Below, one piece after another: positions 10,490 through 20,071 of a stretch of DNA of 64,000 nucleotides (position 1 is its first letter; each line of letters opens with the position of its first letter). Origin of the DNA: Undibacterium cyanobacteriorum (GTDB lineage: Bacteria; Pseudomonadota; Gammaproteobacteria; Burkholderiales; Burkholderiaceae_D). Made by a program: the position numbers and the translations under genes. The stretch lies in NCBI RefSeq assembly GCF_031326225.1, contig NZ_CP133720.1, forward strand, positions 682,001 to 746,000, written 5' to 3'. Under the pieces are notes generated by a model. It had not been told where the DNA came from, made no database searches, and was given only the letters and a program-made list of their open reading frames with translations.

Positions 10490-11800
10490 ATGGAACAGCA
10501 ATTACTTGAACAGAATTTTTTGAAACGCCTATCGATGATCGATTGGGTGTATGCGCTGCTACTGTGTGTCGGCGCGGTGTACGCGTTCCGTACATACGGT
10601 ATGCACATGGATGTCTATGAGGAGGCCATTCTCTTATTGTCCGGGCCATGTTTTGCTTATCTCGGGTGGCGTTGGAAACCGATTCGCCCGCTGATGTTGG
10701 CGTTGGCTATTTTGTCTTTGTTCGCGGTCTCCCAATATGCGGGTCAAATTGGTTTGGCCGATCAAAAGTTTTTCTTGAAGTACTTCTTGTCCAGCCAATC
10801 AGCAATTTTGTGGATGAGCACCTTCTTCTTTCTATCCACCTTGTTTTATTGGGGGGGCTTGCTGGCGAAGTCTGACTTTGGCGCATCAGTAGGTTCGGGT
10901 TTGTGTTGGGCGGCCGTCGTGATCGGTGCGACCGGCATGTTAGTGCGTTGGTATGAGTCTTATCTGATCAATCCAGATGTGGGCCATATTCCTGTCTCGA
11001 ACCTATATGAAGTTTTCATTTTATTTGCTTTGATCACGGCATTGTTCTATCTCTACTACGAAGATATTTACGGAACGCGTCAACTGGGCGCTTTCGTGTT
11101 GCTGATTATTTCTGCCGCAATCGGTTTCTTGTTATGGTACACGGTCAGCCGCGGTGCCGCCGAGATTCAACCATTGGTACCAGCATTACAGAGTTGGTGG
11201 ATGAAGATTCATGTCCCTGCCAATTTTATTGGTTATGGAACCTTTTCTCTAGCAGCGATGGTGGCTTGGACTTACTTGTTAAGAACTGAAACGAACCGTG
11301 CGCTTTGGATTGGCTTGGTGGCAACACCAAGCGGTTTGCTTGCTTTCGCATGGAGTATTGTCGTCGTTTTCAATTCAAACGATGGTGTTATTTCCGGCAT
11401 GTTAAAGGTCACTAAGATTCTGGCAGTGTTGGAATTTCTGTTCGTTTTGACGATCGTTAAGCGAGACATGCTATGTGAACGTCTTCCCAGTTCTGATCTG
11501 ATTGAAGACATGATGTATAAAGCGATTTCAGTCGGCTTTATATTTTTTACGATTGCAACCATTTTGGGTGCCTTGTGGGCGGCTGAAGCTTGGGGCGGCT
11601 ATTGGTCTTGGGATCCAAAAGAGACCTGGGCTTTGATCGTGTGGCTCAATTACGCGGCGTGGTTACATATGCGCTTGATGAAGGGCTTACGAGGCCAGAT
11701 TGCAGCATGGTGGGCGCTGGTAGGTTTGTTGGTAACGACTTTCGCTTTCCTTGGTGTGAATATGTTTTTGTCAGGCCTACACTCTTACGGCACTCTCTAA
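10490..11800 (+). CDS. resC: Cytochrome c biogenesis protein ResC/CcsA (WWD haem handling protein)
   Basis: ResC (CcsA, also annotated CcsB) is the haem-transporting half of system II. The tryptophan-rich WWD signature is near the C-terminus in 'AWGGYWSWDPKETWAL', followed by 'LHMRLMKGLRG' and a last helix. At least eight hydrophobic segments can be seen in 436 residues, with conserved histidines near external loops (for example 'VGHIPVSNLYE'). I chose the ATG at 10490, which has GGAAG seven bases upstream, over an in-frame TTG at 10457. It forms a two-gene unit with resB and is closed by a strong terminator. Confidence 0.95.
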   Translation: MEQQLLEQNFLKRLSMIDWVYALLLCVGAVYAFRTYGMHMDVYEEAILLLSGPCFAYLGWRWKPIRPLMLALAILSLFAVSQYAGQIGLADQKFFLKYFLSSQSAILWMSTFFFLSTLFYWGGLLAKSDFGASVGSGLCWAAVVIGATGMLVRWYESYLINPDVGHIPVSNLYEVFILFALITALFYLYYEDIYGTRQLGAFVLLIISAAIGFLLWYTVSRGAAEIQPLVPALQSWWMKIHVPANFIGYGTFSLAAMVAWTYLLRTETNRALWIGLVATPSGLLAFAWSIVVVFNSNDGVISGMLKVTKILAVLEFLFVLTIVKRDMLCERLPSSDLIEDMMYKAISVGFIFFTIATILGALWAAEAWGGYWSWDPKETWALIVWLNYAAWLHMRLMKGLRGQIAAWWALVGLLVTTFAFLGVNMFLSGLHSYGTL

Positions 11801-11850
11801 ACCAGTATTTCTGAGAGATTAACTAAAGCGCTGAAACATCAGTGCATTTG

Positions 11851-11886
11851 AAAAACGCCCGATTGCTTATGCATCGGGCGTTTTTA
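11851..11886 (+). terminator. Terminator after resC
   Basis: AAAAACGCCCGAT pairs with ATCGGGCGTTTTT around a short loop, with A and T tracts on the two sides. It ends the resB-resC transcript. Confidence 0.9.
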
Positions 11887-12058
11887 TTTGCGACTCAGAT
11901 TGTGTCGAATGCGTTCGTGATTTAGCAAGCTAGCGGGCCATTTCTTGGGGAGATCGATCTCGGGTCAAGTTTTGTGTAAGGATATACGCAGATCTTCGAC
12001 TTATGAGAAACTAAGCGCCAATTCTGGTGTCTCCTCAATCTCGTCATAGGAGTTTGAA

Positions 12059-13036
12059 ATGCTGATTAAGAAATCATCTGATTCCCATCCGATTGCCCCT
12101 TCAGAAATCACCCCAAAGGAAATTTTTGAGGAGCGTCGTCGCTTTATCCAGCGAATGGCGCTTGGTTCGGTGGCGGGCACAAGCTTGTGGGAAATGAGCC
12201 AACGTGAGGCTTTCGCACAGAATTCAAGTGCGCAGAAATTGAATGCAATCAGTAATCCGGCTTATCACCTCGACGAGAAAAAGACCTCGTATAAAGATGT
12301 GACGAGCTATAACAATTTCTATGAATTTGGCACCGACAAGGGGGATCCTGCGGTGAATGCGCACACCTTAAAGACGCGCCCTTGGACTATCAAAATCGAA
12401 GGCGAGGTCAAGAAAGTAGTGACACTTGATCTTGATAGTCTATTGAAGCTCGCACCATTGGAGGAACGTATCTACCGTTTGCGATGTGTTGAAGGTTGGT
12501 CAATGGTGGTGCCATGGATAGGCTACTCGTTATCGGCCTTACTGAAAAAAGTCGAGCCTACTGCCAACGCCAAATATGTTGAGTTCATTAGTCTGGCAGA
12601 CAATAAACAAATGCCAGGTGTTGGATACCCAGTATTGCAATGGCCCTATACCGAGGGTTTACGTATGGATGAGGCCATGCATCCACTCACACTCTTGACT
12701 CTTGGGTTGTATGGAGAAGTGCTGCCCAATCAAAATGGAGCGCCTGTGCGTCTCGTGGTGCCATGGAAGTATGGCTTCAAATCGGCCAAATCGATTGTCA
12801 CGATACGTTTGACGAAGGACCAACCACGCACCTCATGGAATGTCGCCAATGCGCGTGAATATGGCTTTTATTCAAATGTGAATCCTGAAGTCGATCATCC
12901 ACGTTGGTCGCAGGCGAGTGAACGACGTATTGGTGAAGATGGCTTCTTAAGCCGTAAGCGCAAGACACTCATGTTCAATGGCTACAATGAAGTTGCCAGT
13001 TTGTACGTTGGGATGGACTTGAAGAAATTTTATTGA
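12059..13036 (+). CDS. msrP: Protein-methionine-sulfoxide reductase catalytic subunit MsrP
   Basis: MsrP (YedY) is a periplasmic molybdopterin enzyme that repairs oxidised methionines in envelope proteins. The N-terminus carries a twin-arginine export signal ('[12 protein letters not shown]', cleavage near 'AFAQ'), expected for a cofactor-loaded protein. The Mo-ligand cysteine is C143 in '[14 protein letters not shown]'. The blocks '[20 protein letters not shown]' and 'RTSWN' are typical of the SUOX-fold family. The length is 325 residues and AGGAG lies six bases before the ATG. Its membrane partner msrQ starts 13 bases after its stop. Confidence 0.95.
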   Translation: MLIKKSSDSHPIAPSEITPKEIFEERRRFIQRMALGSVAGTSLWEMSQREAFAQNSSAQKLNAISNPAYHLDEKKTSYKDVTSYNNFYEFGTDKGDPAVNAHTLKTRPWTIKIEGEVKKVVTLDLDSLLKLAPLEERIYRLRCVEGWSMVVPWIGYSLSALLKKVEPTANAKYVEFISLADNKQMPGVGYPVLQWPYTEGLRMDEAMHPLTLLTLGLYGEVLPNQNGAPVRLVVPWKYGFKSAKSIVTIRLTKDQPRTSWNVANAREYGFYSNVNPEVDHPRWSQASERRIGEDGFLSRKRKTLMFNGYNEVASLYVGMDLKKFY

Positions 13037-13049
13037 GAGAGTCATACCC

Positions 13050-13673
13050 TTGTTTGCACGTTTTCAAAAGCTGAGTAATCGATCGTTGACAGCGATTCGG
13101 GTTGCGGTGTTCGTGTTGGGATTGCTGCCATTTCTGCGTTTGCTTTACGCCGGATGGCAAGATCAGTTGGGCGCCAATCCCTTGGAATTTATCACGCGGA
13201 ATACCGGTGATTGGGCCTTGTATATGCTCTGCATTACCTTGGCGGTGACACCGCTACGGCGTTGGCTCGAGTGGCCATGGCTCATGCGCTTGCGCCGCAT
13301 GTTGGGGCTATATACGTTTTTCTATGCGAGCTGCCACTTCATGAGTTTCCTCTGGTTCGATCATTTCTTTGAACTCTCAGAGATGCTGCGCGATGTCGTA
13401 AAGCGCCCCTTCATTACAGTCGGCTTTGCTGCATTCGTTCTTTTAGTGCCGTTGGCGCTCACCAGTAATCATTGGGCCATGCGTCAGTTAGGTGGGAGGG
13501 TATGGCAAGGCTTGCATCGTTTGGTGTATCTGATTGCCGTTCTCGCGTTGCTGCATTACTTTTGGATGCGAGCAGGGAAGAATAATTTCGCACAACCGAG
13601 TTTGTTCGCAGCAATCATCGTCGTGCTATTTGCGCAGCGTTTGTTTTGGCGTTGGCGCCAAGCGAAGGTTTGA
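13050..13673 (+). CDS. msrQ: Haem-binding membrane subunit MsrQ
   Basis: MsrQ (YedZ) is the b-type haem membrane protein that passes quinone-derived electrons to MsrP. Five to six hydrophobic helices fill the 207 residues, and histidines that can ligate haem are seen in 'FYASCHFMSF', 'LHRLVYLIAVLALLHYFW'. The start is a TTG at 13050, preceded by GAGAG. No ATG is available before the first helix, so the TTG start is preferred. It is co-transcribed with msrP. Confidence 0.93.
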   Translation: MFARFQKLSNRSLTAIRVAVFVLGLLPFLRLLYAGWQDQLGANPLEFITRNTGDWALYMLCITLAVTPLRRWLEWPWLMRLRRMLGLYTFFYASCHFMSFLWFDHFFELSEMLRDVVKRPFITVGFAAFVLLVPLALTSNHWAMRQLGGRVWQGLHRLVYLIAVLALLHYFWMRAGKNNFAQPSLFAAIIVVLFAQRLFWRWRQAKV

Positions 13674-13720
13674 AGCAAGCGATGGCTTGAATCAGACCGA
13701 TCTTGGCGAGGCAGCTGCTA

Positions 13721-13909
13721 CTAGTTTTTCTTGTCGTTGCTAGTGCTTGGATCTGGCGCTGTCGTTGGCGCATTCGTTGGTGTATTGGTCGGCGCTGGAC
13801 TATTTTTTTTCTCCGGCAAATAGAGTGGACCACGTTGTCCGCAGCCGCTGAGACTTGCCAATGAAGTCAATAGAAAAACACTGCTTAGTAAAAGGTTGAT
13901 TTTCTTCAA
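13721..13909 (-). CDS. lptM: LPS translocon maturation chaperone LptM-like lipoprotein
   Basis: This 62-residue lipoprotein (YifL/LptM family) has a signal peptide with lipobox 'LSGC', followed at once by 'GQRGPLYLP', the short conserved motif of the family. The rest is a proline, threonine and asparagine-rich linker. In enterobacteria LptM helps disulfide maturation of the LptD outer-membrane LPS translocon; that role is carried over from the family. The start is a TTG at 13909 with no clear Shine-Dalgarno, and no better codon exists upstream. It diverges from cyaY, as in many proteobacteria. Confidence 0.85.
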   Translation of the reverse strand: MKKINLLLSSVFLLTSLASLSGCGQRGPLYLPEKKNSPAPTNTPTNAPTTAPDPSTSNDKKN

Positions 13910-13962
13910 GATCGCAATACCGTATAAAATGGAGAGAATTTAGATGCGATGTGGAGTGTACC

Positions 13963-14271
13963 ATGACGGAAACCGAGTTTTTGCGCGAAGCCGATGCCTG
14001 CTTGCAGCGCGTGCAAGATATTTTTGAACAAGCTTTTGAAAACGACGAGTTAGATGTCGATTGCAAACGCAGTGGCAATGTTCTGGAAATCGAGTTTGTC
14101 GAAAATGGCTCTAAGATCATCGTCAACAGTCAAGCGCCGATGCAGGAAATGTGGGTCGCTGCACGTTCAGGCGGCTTTCACTATAAGCACGATGGGCAAC
14201 ATTGGCGCAACACGCGCGATGGCACTGAGTTTTTTGAAACCCTTCAACGCCTCGCGCAGGAGCAGAAATAA
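13963..14271 (+). CDS. cyaY: Iron donor protein CyaY (frataxin)
   Basis: CyaY is the bacterial frataxin, an iron-binding regulator of Fe-S cluster assembly on IscS. The 102 residues show the family layout. An acidic first helix ('EQAFENDELDVDCK') is the iron-binding ridge, and a beta sheet follows with 'QAPMQEMWVAARSGGFHYKHDGQHWRNTRDG'. The ATG at 13963 has GGAG six bases upstream. A longer GTG-started reading would remove that spacing. It is divergent from lptM and about 180 bases from the convergent mrcA. Confidence 0.95.
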   Translation: MTETEFLREADACLQRVQDIFEQAFENDELDVDCKRSGNVLEIEFVENGSKIIVNSQAPMQEMWVAARSGGFHYKHDGQHWRNTRDGTEFFETLQRLAQEQK

Positions 14272-14394
14272 ATCAGCTTTGAGAAGACGCTAGGACTAGT
14301 GAAAAGAATTGGCAACTTGGGTGATTTGGTAGACTCAGAGCGCTAGTAAATGGCTCCGTCCTAAGGAATTCATTGGTTGAACCAGAGATGGCAG

Positions 14395-14430
14395 AAAAAA
14401 ACGGGATGCTCTTTTGAGACATCCCGTTTT
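14395..14430 (-). terminator. Terminator of mrcA, possibly bidirectional
   Basis: AACGGGATG pairs with CATCCCGTT. On the minus strand a seven-base U tract follows, ending mrcA. The plus strand has a shorter four-T tract that could also stop cyaY transcripts. The other bases between 14272 and 14394 show no gene. Confidence 0.8.
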
Positions 14431-14453
14431 CACTTGATAGCTAACGTGCTTTG

Positions 14454-16769
14454 CTATTCGATGATCACTTCTGGGTCGCTACCCAGATTCTTAATGGCTG
14501 ATCCGGGTGGATTCTCGATATAGAAGTAGTCACCGTCTGCTTGAATCACACCATTCGGAATCGGGCGCTCCATAATCGGTATGTCTTTCAGTGCAGTCTG
14601 CATATAGCCGATCCAAATCGGCAGCGCCAAACCACCACCGGTCTCACGATTACCCAGATTGCGAGGTTGGTCATATCCTATCCACGCCACGCCCACGATC
14701 TTCGCTTGGTAACCTGCAAACCAAGCATCAATTGAGTCATTGGTCGTGCCTGTCTTGCCAGCGAGGTCTGGGCGTTTGAGGACCAGTGCTTTGGTAGCGG
14801 TCCCGAAACGTACGACATCTCGCAACATGCTATCCATCAAGTAAGCATTGCGCTCATCAATCACGCGATTATTTTCGTCGCCCGCCACATCGGGTTTGGC
14901 TTCAGCAATCACTTTGCCATCAGCATCGACGATCTTGTTGATGAGGTAGGGGTTGACCTTGTAACCACCATTCGCGAAGACCGCATAGGCGCCAGCCATT
15001 TGCATCGGCGTGACTGCACCGGCTCCAAGTGCGAGGGTTAAGTACGCTGGATTCTTCTCTGGAATGAAACCAAACCGACTCGCATACTCCTGACCATATT
15101 TGGCGCCGACGCGTTGCAAGATCCGAATCGAGATCATGTTCTTGGATTTTGTTAGACCCTTACGCATCGTCATCGGGCCTTCATATTTACCATCGTAGTT
15201 TTTGGGTTCCCATGCCTGACCACCTGTTTGTCCAGCATCGAAACTGATGGGGGCGTCATCGATGATCGTACTGGGCGATAAACCCTTTTCAAGTGAAGAA
15301 GAATAAATGAATGGTTTGAAACTGGAACCCGGTTGACGCCATGCTTGTGTCACGTGATTGAATTTATTAAAGTTGTAATCGAAGCCGCCGACCAAAGCAC
15401 GAATAGCACCAGTGCTAGTATCGGCCGCGACGAACGCGGACTGTACTTCCGGCATCTGAATGATCGCCCAAGCTTTGCCATCATTCATGACGCGAATCAC
15501 GGCGCCACGCTGAATGCGTTTGTTGGCGGGTGCATTGGCTTTCAGTCCCGAGGCAGCGAAGTTCAGGCCGGCGCCAGAAATTTGAACTTCATCGCCGTTC
15601 GCGAGAACCGCTTTGACGAGATCTGGCTTCGCTTCTAAGACCATGGCCGCCAAGATGTCATCACTGTCCGGGTGCTCGGCCAATTCTTTTTCAATCGCTT
15701 CGTCTGCCAATTCTTTGTTGCCTGGTAGTTCGATGATGGCTTCGGGACCGCGATAGCCGTGGCGGCGTTCATAATCCATCACACCTCGACGCAGAGATTG
15801 ATAGGCGGCTTCTTGTTCCGCTTTTGTGATCGTCGTATAGACATTGAGGCCGCGCGTGTAGGTTTCTTCCTTAAATTGTTCGTACACTAATTGACGCGCC
15901 ATTTCGGCGATGTATTCAGCGTGGATGCCGAATTCGATGCTACTAGTTTTGATTTTCAGTTTTTCAACTTTGGCAGCGTCGTATTGGGCTTTGGTGATAT
16001 AGCCGAGTTGAAACATACGTTGCAAAATATACTGTTGTCGTACCGTAGCCCTTTTAGGATTGGCAACCGGATTGTACGCAGACGGTGCTTTCGGTAGACC
16101 CGCTAGCATCGCCGCTTCAGCGACCGTAATATCTTTTAGTTCTTTACCAAAGTAAATCTGCGCCGCCGAGGAGAATCCGTATGCGCGTTGGCCCAAATAG
16201 ATTTGGTTCATGTAGACCTCAAGAATTTGGTTCTTTGTGAGATTTTGTTCAATTTTCCAAGCGAGCAAGATTTCGTAGACTTTGCGCTTCACCGTTTGCT
16301 CGGTTGATAAAAAGAAATTTCGAGCAACCTGTTGGGTAATGGTTGAGGCACCTTGTTTATTGCCGCCAGTGACGTTATTGAATGCAGCGCGCGCGATACC
16401 GATGTAATCAACGCCACCATGTTCATAGAAACGATCGTCTTCGATAGCGAGGACCGCTTTGCGCATCACATCAGGGATATCTTTGAAGTGGACTACATTC
16501 CGGCGTTCTTCACCGAATTCGGCGATCAGAACATTGTCAGCCGAAAAGACACGCATCGGCATCTTGGGGCGGTAACTGGTAATGGCATCGATCTCCGGCA
16601 AATTGGGGTAGGCCATTGTTAAGGCGAAAATCAAAACTAAAATGCCCGCGAACATCAGTCCAAATAATACGATAAACGTATTGATGAGCGCTCTAGCTGC
16701 TTTGCTCTTTGGCTTCGGTAGCTGGCTCGATTCACTTTGAGCGATAGGGGATTCCGACGGTGTTGACAT
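14454..16769 (-). CDS. mrcA: Penicillin-binding protein 1A (class A PBP)
   Basis: PBP1A polymerises and crosslinks peptidoglycan in the periplasm. After a short cytoplasmic tail and one membrane helix (about residues 30-55) come the GT51 glycosyltransferase motifs 'EDDRFYEHGGVD' and 'GASTITQQVARN', then 'EVYMNQIYLGQ'. The transpeptidase domain has the SxxK site in 'GSSFKPF', SxN in 'SKNMISIR' and 'KTGTTNDSIDAWF'. An OB-like insert lies between the domains. I use the ATG at 16769 (771 residues); the in-frame TTG at 16793 adds eight residues and is less likely. It diverges from pilM, an arrangement common in beta- and gammaproteobacteria. Confidence 0.95.
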   Translation of the reverse strand: MSTPSESPIAQSESSQLPKPKSKAARALINTFIVLFGLMFAGILVLIFALTMAYPNLPEIDAITSYRPKMPMRVFSADNVLIAEFGEERRNVVHFKDIPDVMRKAVLAIEDDRFYEHGGVDYIGIARAAFNNVTGGNKQGASTITQQVARNFFLSTEQTVKRKVYEILLAWKIEQNLTKNQILEVYMNQIYLGQRAYGFSSAAQIYFGKELKDITVAEAAMLAGLPKAPSAYNPVANPKRATVRQQYILQRMFQLGYITKAQYDAAKVEKLKIKTSSIEFGIHAEYIAEMARQLVYEQFKEETYTRGLNVYTTITKAEQEAAYQSLRRGVMDYERRHGYRGPEAIIELPGNKELADEAIEKELAEHPDSDDILAAMVLEAKPDLVKAVLANGDEVQISGAGLNFAASGLKANAPANKRIQRGAVIRVMNDGKAWAIIQMPEVQSAFVAADTSTGAIRALVGGFDYNFNKFNHVTQAWRQPGSSFKPFIYSSSLEKGLSPSTIIDDAPISFDAGQTGGQAWEPKNYDGKYEGPMTMRKGLTKSKNMISIRILQRVGAKYGQEYASRFGFIPEKNPAYLTLALGAGAVTPMQMAGAYAVFANGGYKVNPYLINKIVDADGKVIAEAKPDVAGDENNRVIDERNAYLMDSMLRDVVRFGTATKALVLKRPDLAGKTGTTNDSIDAWFAGYQAKIVGVAWIGYDQPRNLGNRETGGGLALPIWIGYMQTALKDIPIMERPIPNGVIQADGDYFYIENPPGSAIKNLGSDPEVIIE

Positions 16770-16903
16770 ATGGCAATTTCGTTTCAAAAACAATGAGCGC
16801 CATTATAGCCTTCCCAGCTGAACTATAAAAATTGCATTTCTTCAAGTAAACCTCCTGAGTGGAGAATTGACAACGCAAAAAGGCCGTTCTGACCGGAAAG
16901 TGC

Positions 16904-16933
16904 TTTACATTCGACTATCCTTATTGCTAGGAT
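16904..16933 (+). promoter_or_regulatory. Candidate promoter for the pilMNOPQ operon
   Basis: TTTACA (16904-16909) and TAGGAT (16928-16933) are separated by 18 bases, about 155 bases before pilM, in the mrcA / pilM divergent gap (16770-17086). Confidence 0.4.
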
Positions 16934-17086
16934 TTAACGTAAGCTAGTATGAGTGTCTTCTAAATCGCGGTTTTTAAAAGAAAAAATGCGTTTTTCAGGC
17001 TGAACAATAGTTTTTTATGAGCAATTTGTGAACGAATTTGCTTGTGCTTTTGAAAATAAGAATAAGTTTACTTTGAGGGGAATTCC

Positions 17087-18169
17087 TTGGCTCTAGATCT
17101 CGCATCCCTGCTTGGAAAGAAGAATGCGCCTCTGATAGGGGTGGATATCAGCATGTCTGACATCAAGCTAGTGGAATTATCACGCTCAGGTGAAAAAGAC
17201 TTTAAATTGGAACGCTGCGCTACTGAGCCATTACCAAAAGGTGCAGTTATCGATGGCAACATCGAGAACCTTGAACAGGTCTCTGAGACTATTACACGCT
17301 TGTTGAAGCGTGCTGGTACGGGTACCCGACAAGTCGCACTTGCGATGCCTGCGGCATCGGTTATTACAAAAAAAATCACCTTGCCTGCGCACTTAAATGA
17401 GCAGGCCTTAGAATTTCAGGTTGAATCTGAAGCAAGTCAGTACATCCCGTTTTCAATGGATGAGGTGGCGATTGATTTTTCTGTGATGGGCGCGACTGCT
17501 AACTCTGCTGAGGACATGGATATTTTGTTGGCTGCAGCCAAAAAAGAAAAGATTGAAGACCGGGTTGCCGCAGCACAAACAGCCGGTTTGCAAGCAAAAG
17601 TCATGGATATTGAGTCCTTCGCGGCGCGGTCTTCTGTGCTTCGCTTGATCGATCAACTGCCTAATGGCGGGCAAGATCAAATTTTTGCTTTGTTCCAGAT
17701 TGGCTCGAAGGTGACTTATATTTCGGTACTGCTAAATGGTGAAGTGATTTATGAGCGCGACCAGCAGTTTGGTGGAAATCAGCTTACCCAAGATATTGTG
17801 CGGAACTATGGACTTTCGTTCGAAGAGGCTGAACTCAAAAAGCGTCAAGGCGATTTGCCGGATAGTTATGAAATGGAGTTGCTTGAACCGTTTTTAGAGA
17901 GTGCGGCTCTTGAGGTTACTCGTGCAATTCAATTTTTCTTCACATCTACGCCATTCACTCGAATTGATCAGATTTTCTTGGCGGGTGGTTGTTCGATGTT
18001 GCCGGGTTTGGTGGACATCGTGGCGGAACGAACAAAACTTTCAACTACAGTAATTAGCCCGTTTAAGGGTATGGAATTAGGGTCTTCAGTCAATGAAAAA
18101 GTCCTGCGCAGTGATGCCCCGGCATATTTGGTGGCATGTGGATTGGCGATGCGGAGGTTTGACGAATGA
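17087..18169 (+). CDS. pilM: Type IV pilus assembly protein PilM
   Basis: PilM is an actin-like cytoplasmic ATP-binding protein that anchors the PilN-PilO-PilP alignment complex to the motor. The 360 residues show the FtsA-like fold signatures 'PLIGVDISMSDIKLVEL' near the N-terminus and 'IDQIFLAGGCSMLPGLVDIV' near the C-terminus. The start is a TTG at 17087 with a strong GAGGGG six bases upstream, and it yields the normal PilM N-terminus. Its last bases overlap pilN (ATGA), so the two are translationally coupled. Confidence 0.95.
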   Translation: MALDLASLLGKKNAPLIGVDISMSDIKLVELSRSGEKDFKLERCATEPLPKGAVIDGNIENLEQVSETITRLLKRAGTGTRQVALAMPAASVITKKITLPAHLNEQALEFQVESEASQYIPFSMDEVAIDFSVMGATANSAEDMDILLAAAKKEKIEDRVAAAQTAGLQAKVMDIESFAARSSVLRLIDQLPNGGQDQIFALFQIGSKVTYISVLLNGEVIYERDQQFGGNQLTQDIVRNYGLSFEEAELKKRQGDLPDSYEMELLEPFLESAALEVTRAIQFFFTSTPFTRIDQIFLAGGCSMLPGLVDIVAERTKLSTTVISPFKGMELGSSVNEKVLRSDAPAYLVACGLAMRRFDE

Positions 18170-18804
18170 TCAGAATTAATCTTTTGCCTCATCGTGAGGC
18201 TAGGCGTAAAGAACTTAAGAATCAATTTTATGCGCTGATGGCGCTTTCTGTACTTGTGGGGTTTGGGATTGTGATTGTGGTCGGGGTGTATTTCTCGACG
18301 CAGCTCTCAGCGCAAGTTGAACGTAACGCGTTTATCACTGAAAAGAACAAAGAGCTGGACGGAAAGATCAAAGAAGTCGCGACGTTGCGACAAGAAATTG
18401 ATGCACTAAAAGCTCGTCAACAAGCGGTAGAAGATCTGCAGTCTGATCGAAATCAACCAGTCTTCATGATGAATGAATTGGTGCGTTTGGCTCCAGAAGG
18501 CTTGTATTTGCTCTCAATTAAGCAAGAAGGTCAGCGCGTTTTGATCAAAGGGTATGCGCAGTCCCATGCTGTGGTCGGCATTTTTGTGAATGATTTAAGT
18601 TCGTCGAAATGGATGACGCGCCCAGAGATTATTCAAAATAAGGCAGTCAATTTGGGGCAAGGACGTGATGCCAAGCGCGTTATCGAATTTGATGTGAGCG
18701 TAGGTATGCGTCGTCCAAGGGAGCTTGAAGCTGCGGCTGCGAGTGCATCAGAATTGCCAGCTGAAAAGAAACCAGCTGACTCTAAGTCAACTGAGAAGAA
18801 ATAA
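18166..18804 (+). CDS. pilN: Type IV pilus assembly protein PilN
   Basis: PilN is an inner-membrane protein whose N-terminal tail 'MIRINLLPHRE' is the conserved peptide that docks in PilM. One membrane helix (about residues 23-45) is followed by a coiled coil (about 50-90) and a periplasmic ferredoxin-like domain. The C-terminus is a low-complexity Lys/Ala/Glu tail. The length is 212 residues. It forms heterodimers with PilO, encoded next. Confidence 0.95.
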   Translation: MIRINLLPHREARRKELKNQFYALMALSVLVGFGIVIVVGVYFSTQLSAQVERNAFITEKNKELDGKIKEVATLRQEIDALKARQQAVEDLQSDRNQPVFMMNELVRLAPEGLYLLSIKQEGQRVLIKGYAQSHAVVGIFVNDLSSSKWMTRPEIIQNKAVNLGQGRDAKRVIEFDVSVGMRRPRELEAAAASASELPAEKKPADSKSTEKK

Positions 18805-18839
18805 GCGGCAATAGTGCAAGAGAAAAAGTAGAGAAGCTT

Positions 18840-19541
18840 ATGGCAAACATACAAGAACGATTTGAGGATTTGGCTGGCCAATTCCGCGATTTAAATGGGC
18901 TCCATCCAGGTTTATGGCCAATTGCTCCTCGCGTGTTGGCTGCATTTGTGCTGTTGGTGGTGGTCGTTTTGGTCGGTTGGGGAGCTTATTGGAGCAGTCA
19001 GATCGAAGATATTGAACGCGGCGAACAAGAAGAGCAAAAGCTGAAAGACACATTCAAGACGAAGACTCAACAGTCGATTAGTCTCGAGGCCCTTAAGGAA
19101 CAAAGAAAGTTAGTCTTGCAATACGTTTCCCGTATGGAGAAACAGTTGCCGAGCAGTGCAGAGTACGCCGCTTTGCTCGATGATATTAACTCCGCTGCGA
19201 ATGGTCGTGGTCTGAACATGGAGTTGTTTGAACCTGGCGCGGTAGTGGTCAAAGATTACTACGCCGAAATTCCTATTAAGATCATCATGGTGTCGAACTA
19301 TCACGATATGGGGCAATTCATTAGCGATATCGCGAAATTGCCGCGCATTATCACATTGAATAACTTGAGTTTTTCGGCAAGTAAAGACCCCAAAAAACCA
19401 GGCATTATTCTCGACGGTTTCGTCAAAACTTATCGATATCTAGATCCTGAAGAAATAGCAGCGCAAGCTGAACAAAAGAAAAAGGAATCAGCCAAAGGTA
19501 AAGAGGGCGAAAAAGAAAAAGAGAAAGAGGGGCATAAATGA
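18840..19541 (+). CDS. pilO: Type IV pilus assembly protein PilO
   Basis: PilO has the same build as PilN: a short cytoplasmic tail, a membrane helix (about residues 28-50), a coiled coil with 'KLKDTFKTKTQQSISLEALKEQ' type heptads, and a periplasmic domain with 'LPSSAEYAALLDDINSAA'. In the family it pairs with PilN and contacts PilP. The 233-residue protein ends in a highly charged Lys/Glu tail. Its stop overlaps the pilP start (ATGA). Confidence 0.94.
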   Translation: MANIQERFEDLAGQFRDLNGLHPGLWPIAPRVLAAFVLLVVVVLVGWGAYWSSQIEDIERGEQEEQKLKDTFKTKTQQSISLEALKEQRKLVLQYVSRMEKQLPSSAEYAALLDDINSAANGRGLNMELFEPGAVVVKDYYAEIPIKIIMVSNYHDMGQFISDIAKLPRIITLNNLSFSASKDPKKPGIILDGFVKTYRYLDPEEIAAQAEQKKKESAKGKEGEKEKEKEGHK

Positions 19542-20071
19542 GATTCCTTAGAGGTTTAGTCATACTCTTTTTGGCGCTTACTTTGCAAGCCTGCGGTGAT
19601 AGCGGGATTGGCGAACTGCAGTCGTGGATGGAGCAGGTCAGGAAAGAGACCCAAGTGAAAGTGAATCCTTTGCAAGAGCCGAAGGTGTTTGTCCCAGTTT
19701 CGTATGAGAGTGGTGGGCTGTACGACCCTTTTGATCAAGTCAAGCTGTTGGCAGTGATTGAGCGAATTAAAGCAGCGAAAGAGAGCGGCTTGAAGCCTGA
19801 TCTTGATCGCCCTCGCGAGGCCTTAGAAGGTTTCCCGCTCGAGAGTATGAAAATGGTCGGAACGTTTGACAACAAGAAAAAACTTCAGGGTTTGATCCAG
19901 GTCGGGAAGTTAATCTATCCAGTCACGGTTGGCTCATATGTGGGGCAAAATTTCGGAAAAGTGATTAGTGTCAGTGATACCAGAGTTGATCTGGTCGAGA
20001 CAGTGCAAGATGCAACTGGCGAATGGATGGAACGAAAAGCAAGCTTAGAATTGCAAGAGGCGAAAAAATGA
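19538..20071 (+). CDS. pilP: Type IV pilus assembly lipoprotein PilP
   Basis: PilP is a lipoprotein that links the PilN-PilO complex to the PilQ secretin. The signal peptide ends in the lipobox 'LQAC', with lipidated C19. The N-terminal stretch is extended, and the C-terminal beta domain holds 'LESMKMVGTFDNKKKLQGLIQVG' type text followed by 'VGSYVGQNFGKVISVSDTRVDLVE', typical of PilP. It has 177 residues and overlaps pilO upstream and pilQ downstream by four bases each. Confidence 0.95.
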   Translation: MRFLRGLVILFLALTLQACGDSGIGELQSWMEQVRKETQVKVNPLQEPKVFVPVSYESGGLYDPFDQVKLLAVIERIKAAKESGLKPDLDRPREALEGFPLESMKMVGTFDNKKKLQGLIQVGKLIYPVTVGSYVGQNFGKVISVSDTRVDLVETVQDATGEWMERKASLELQEAKK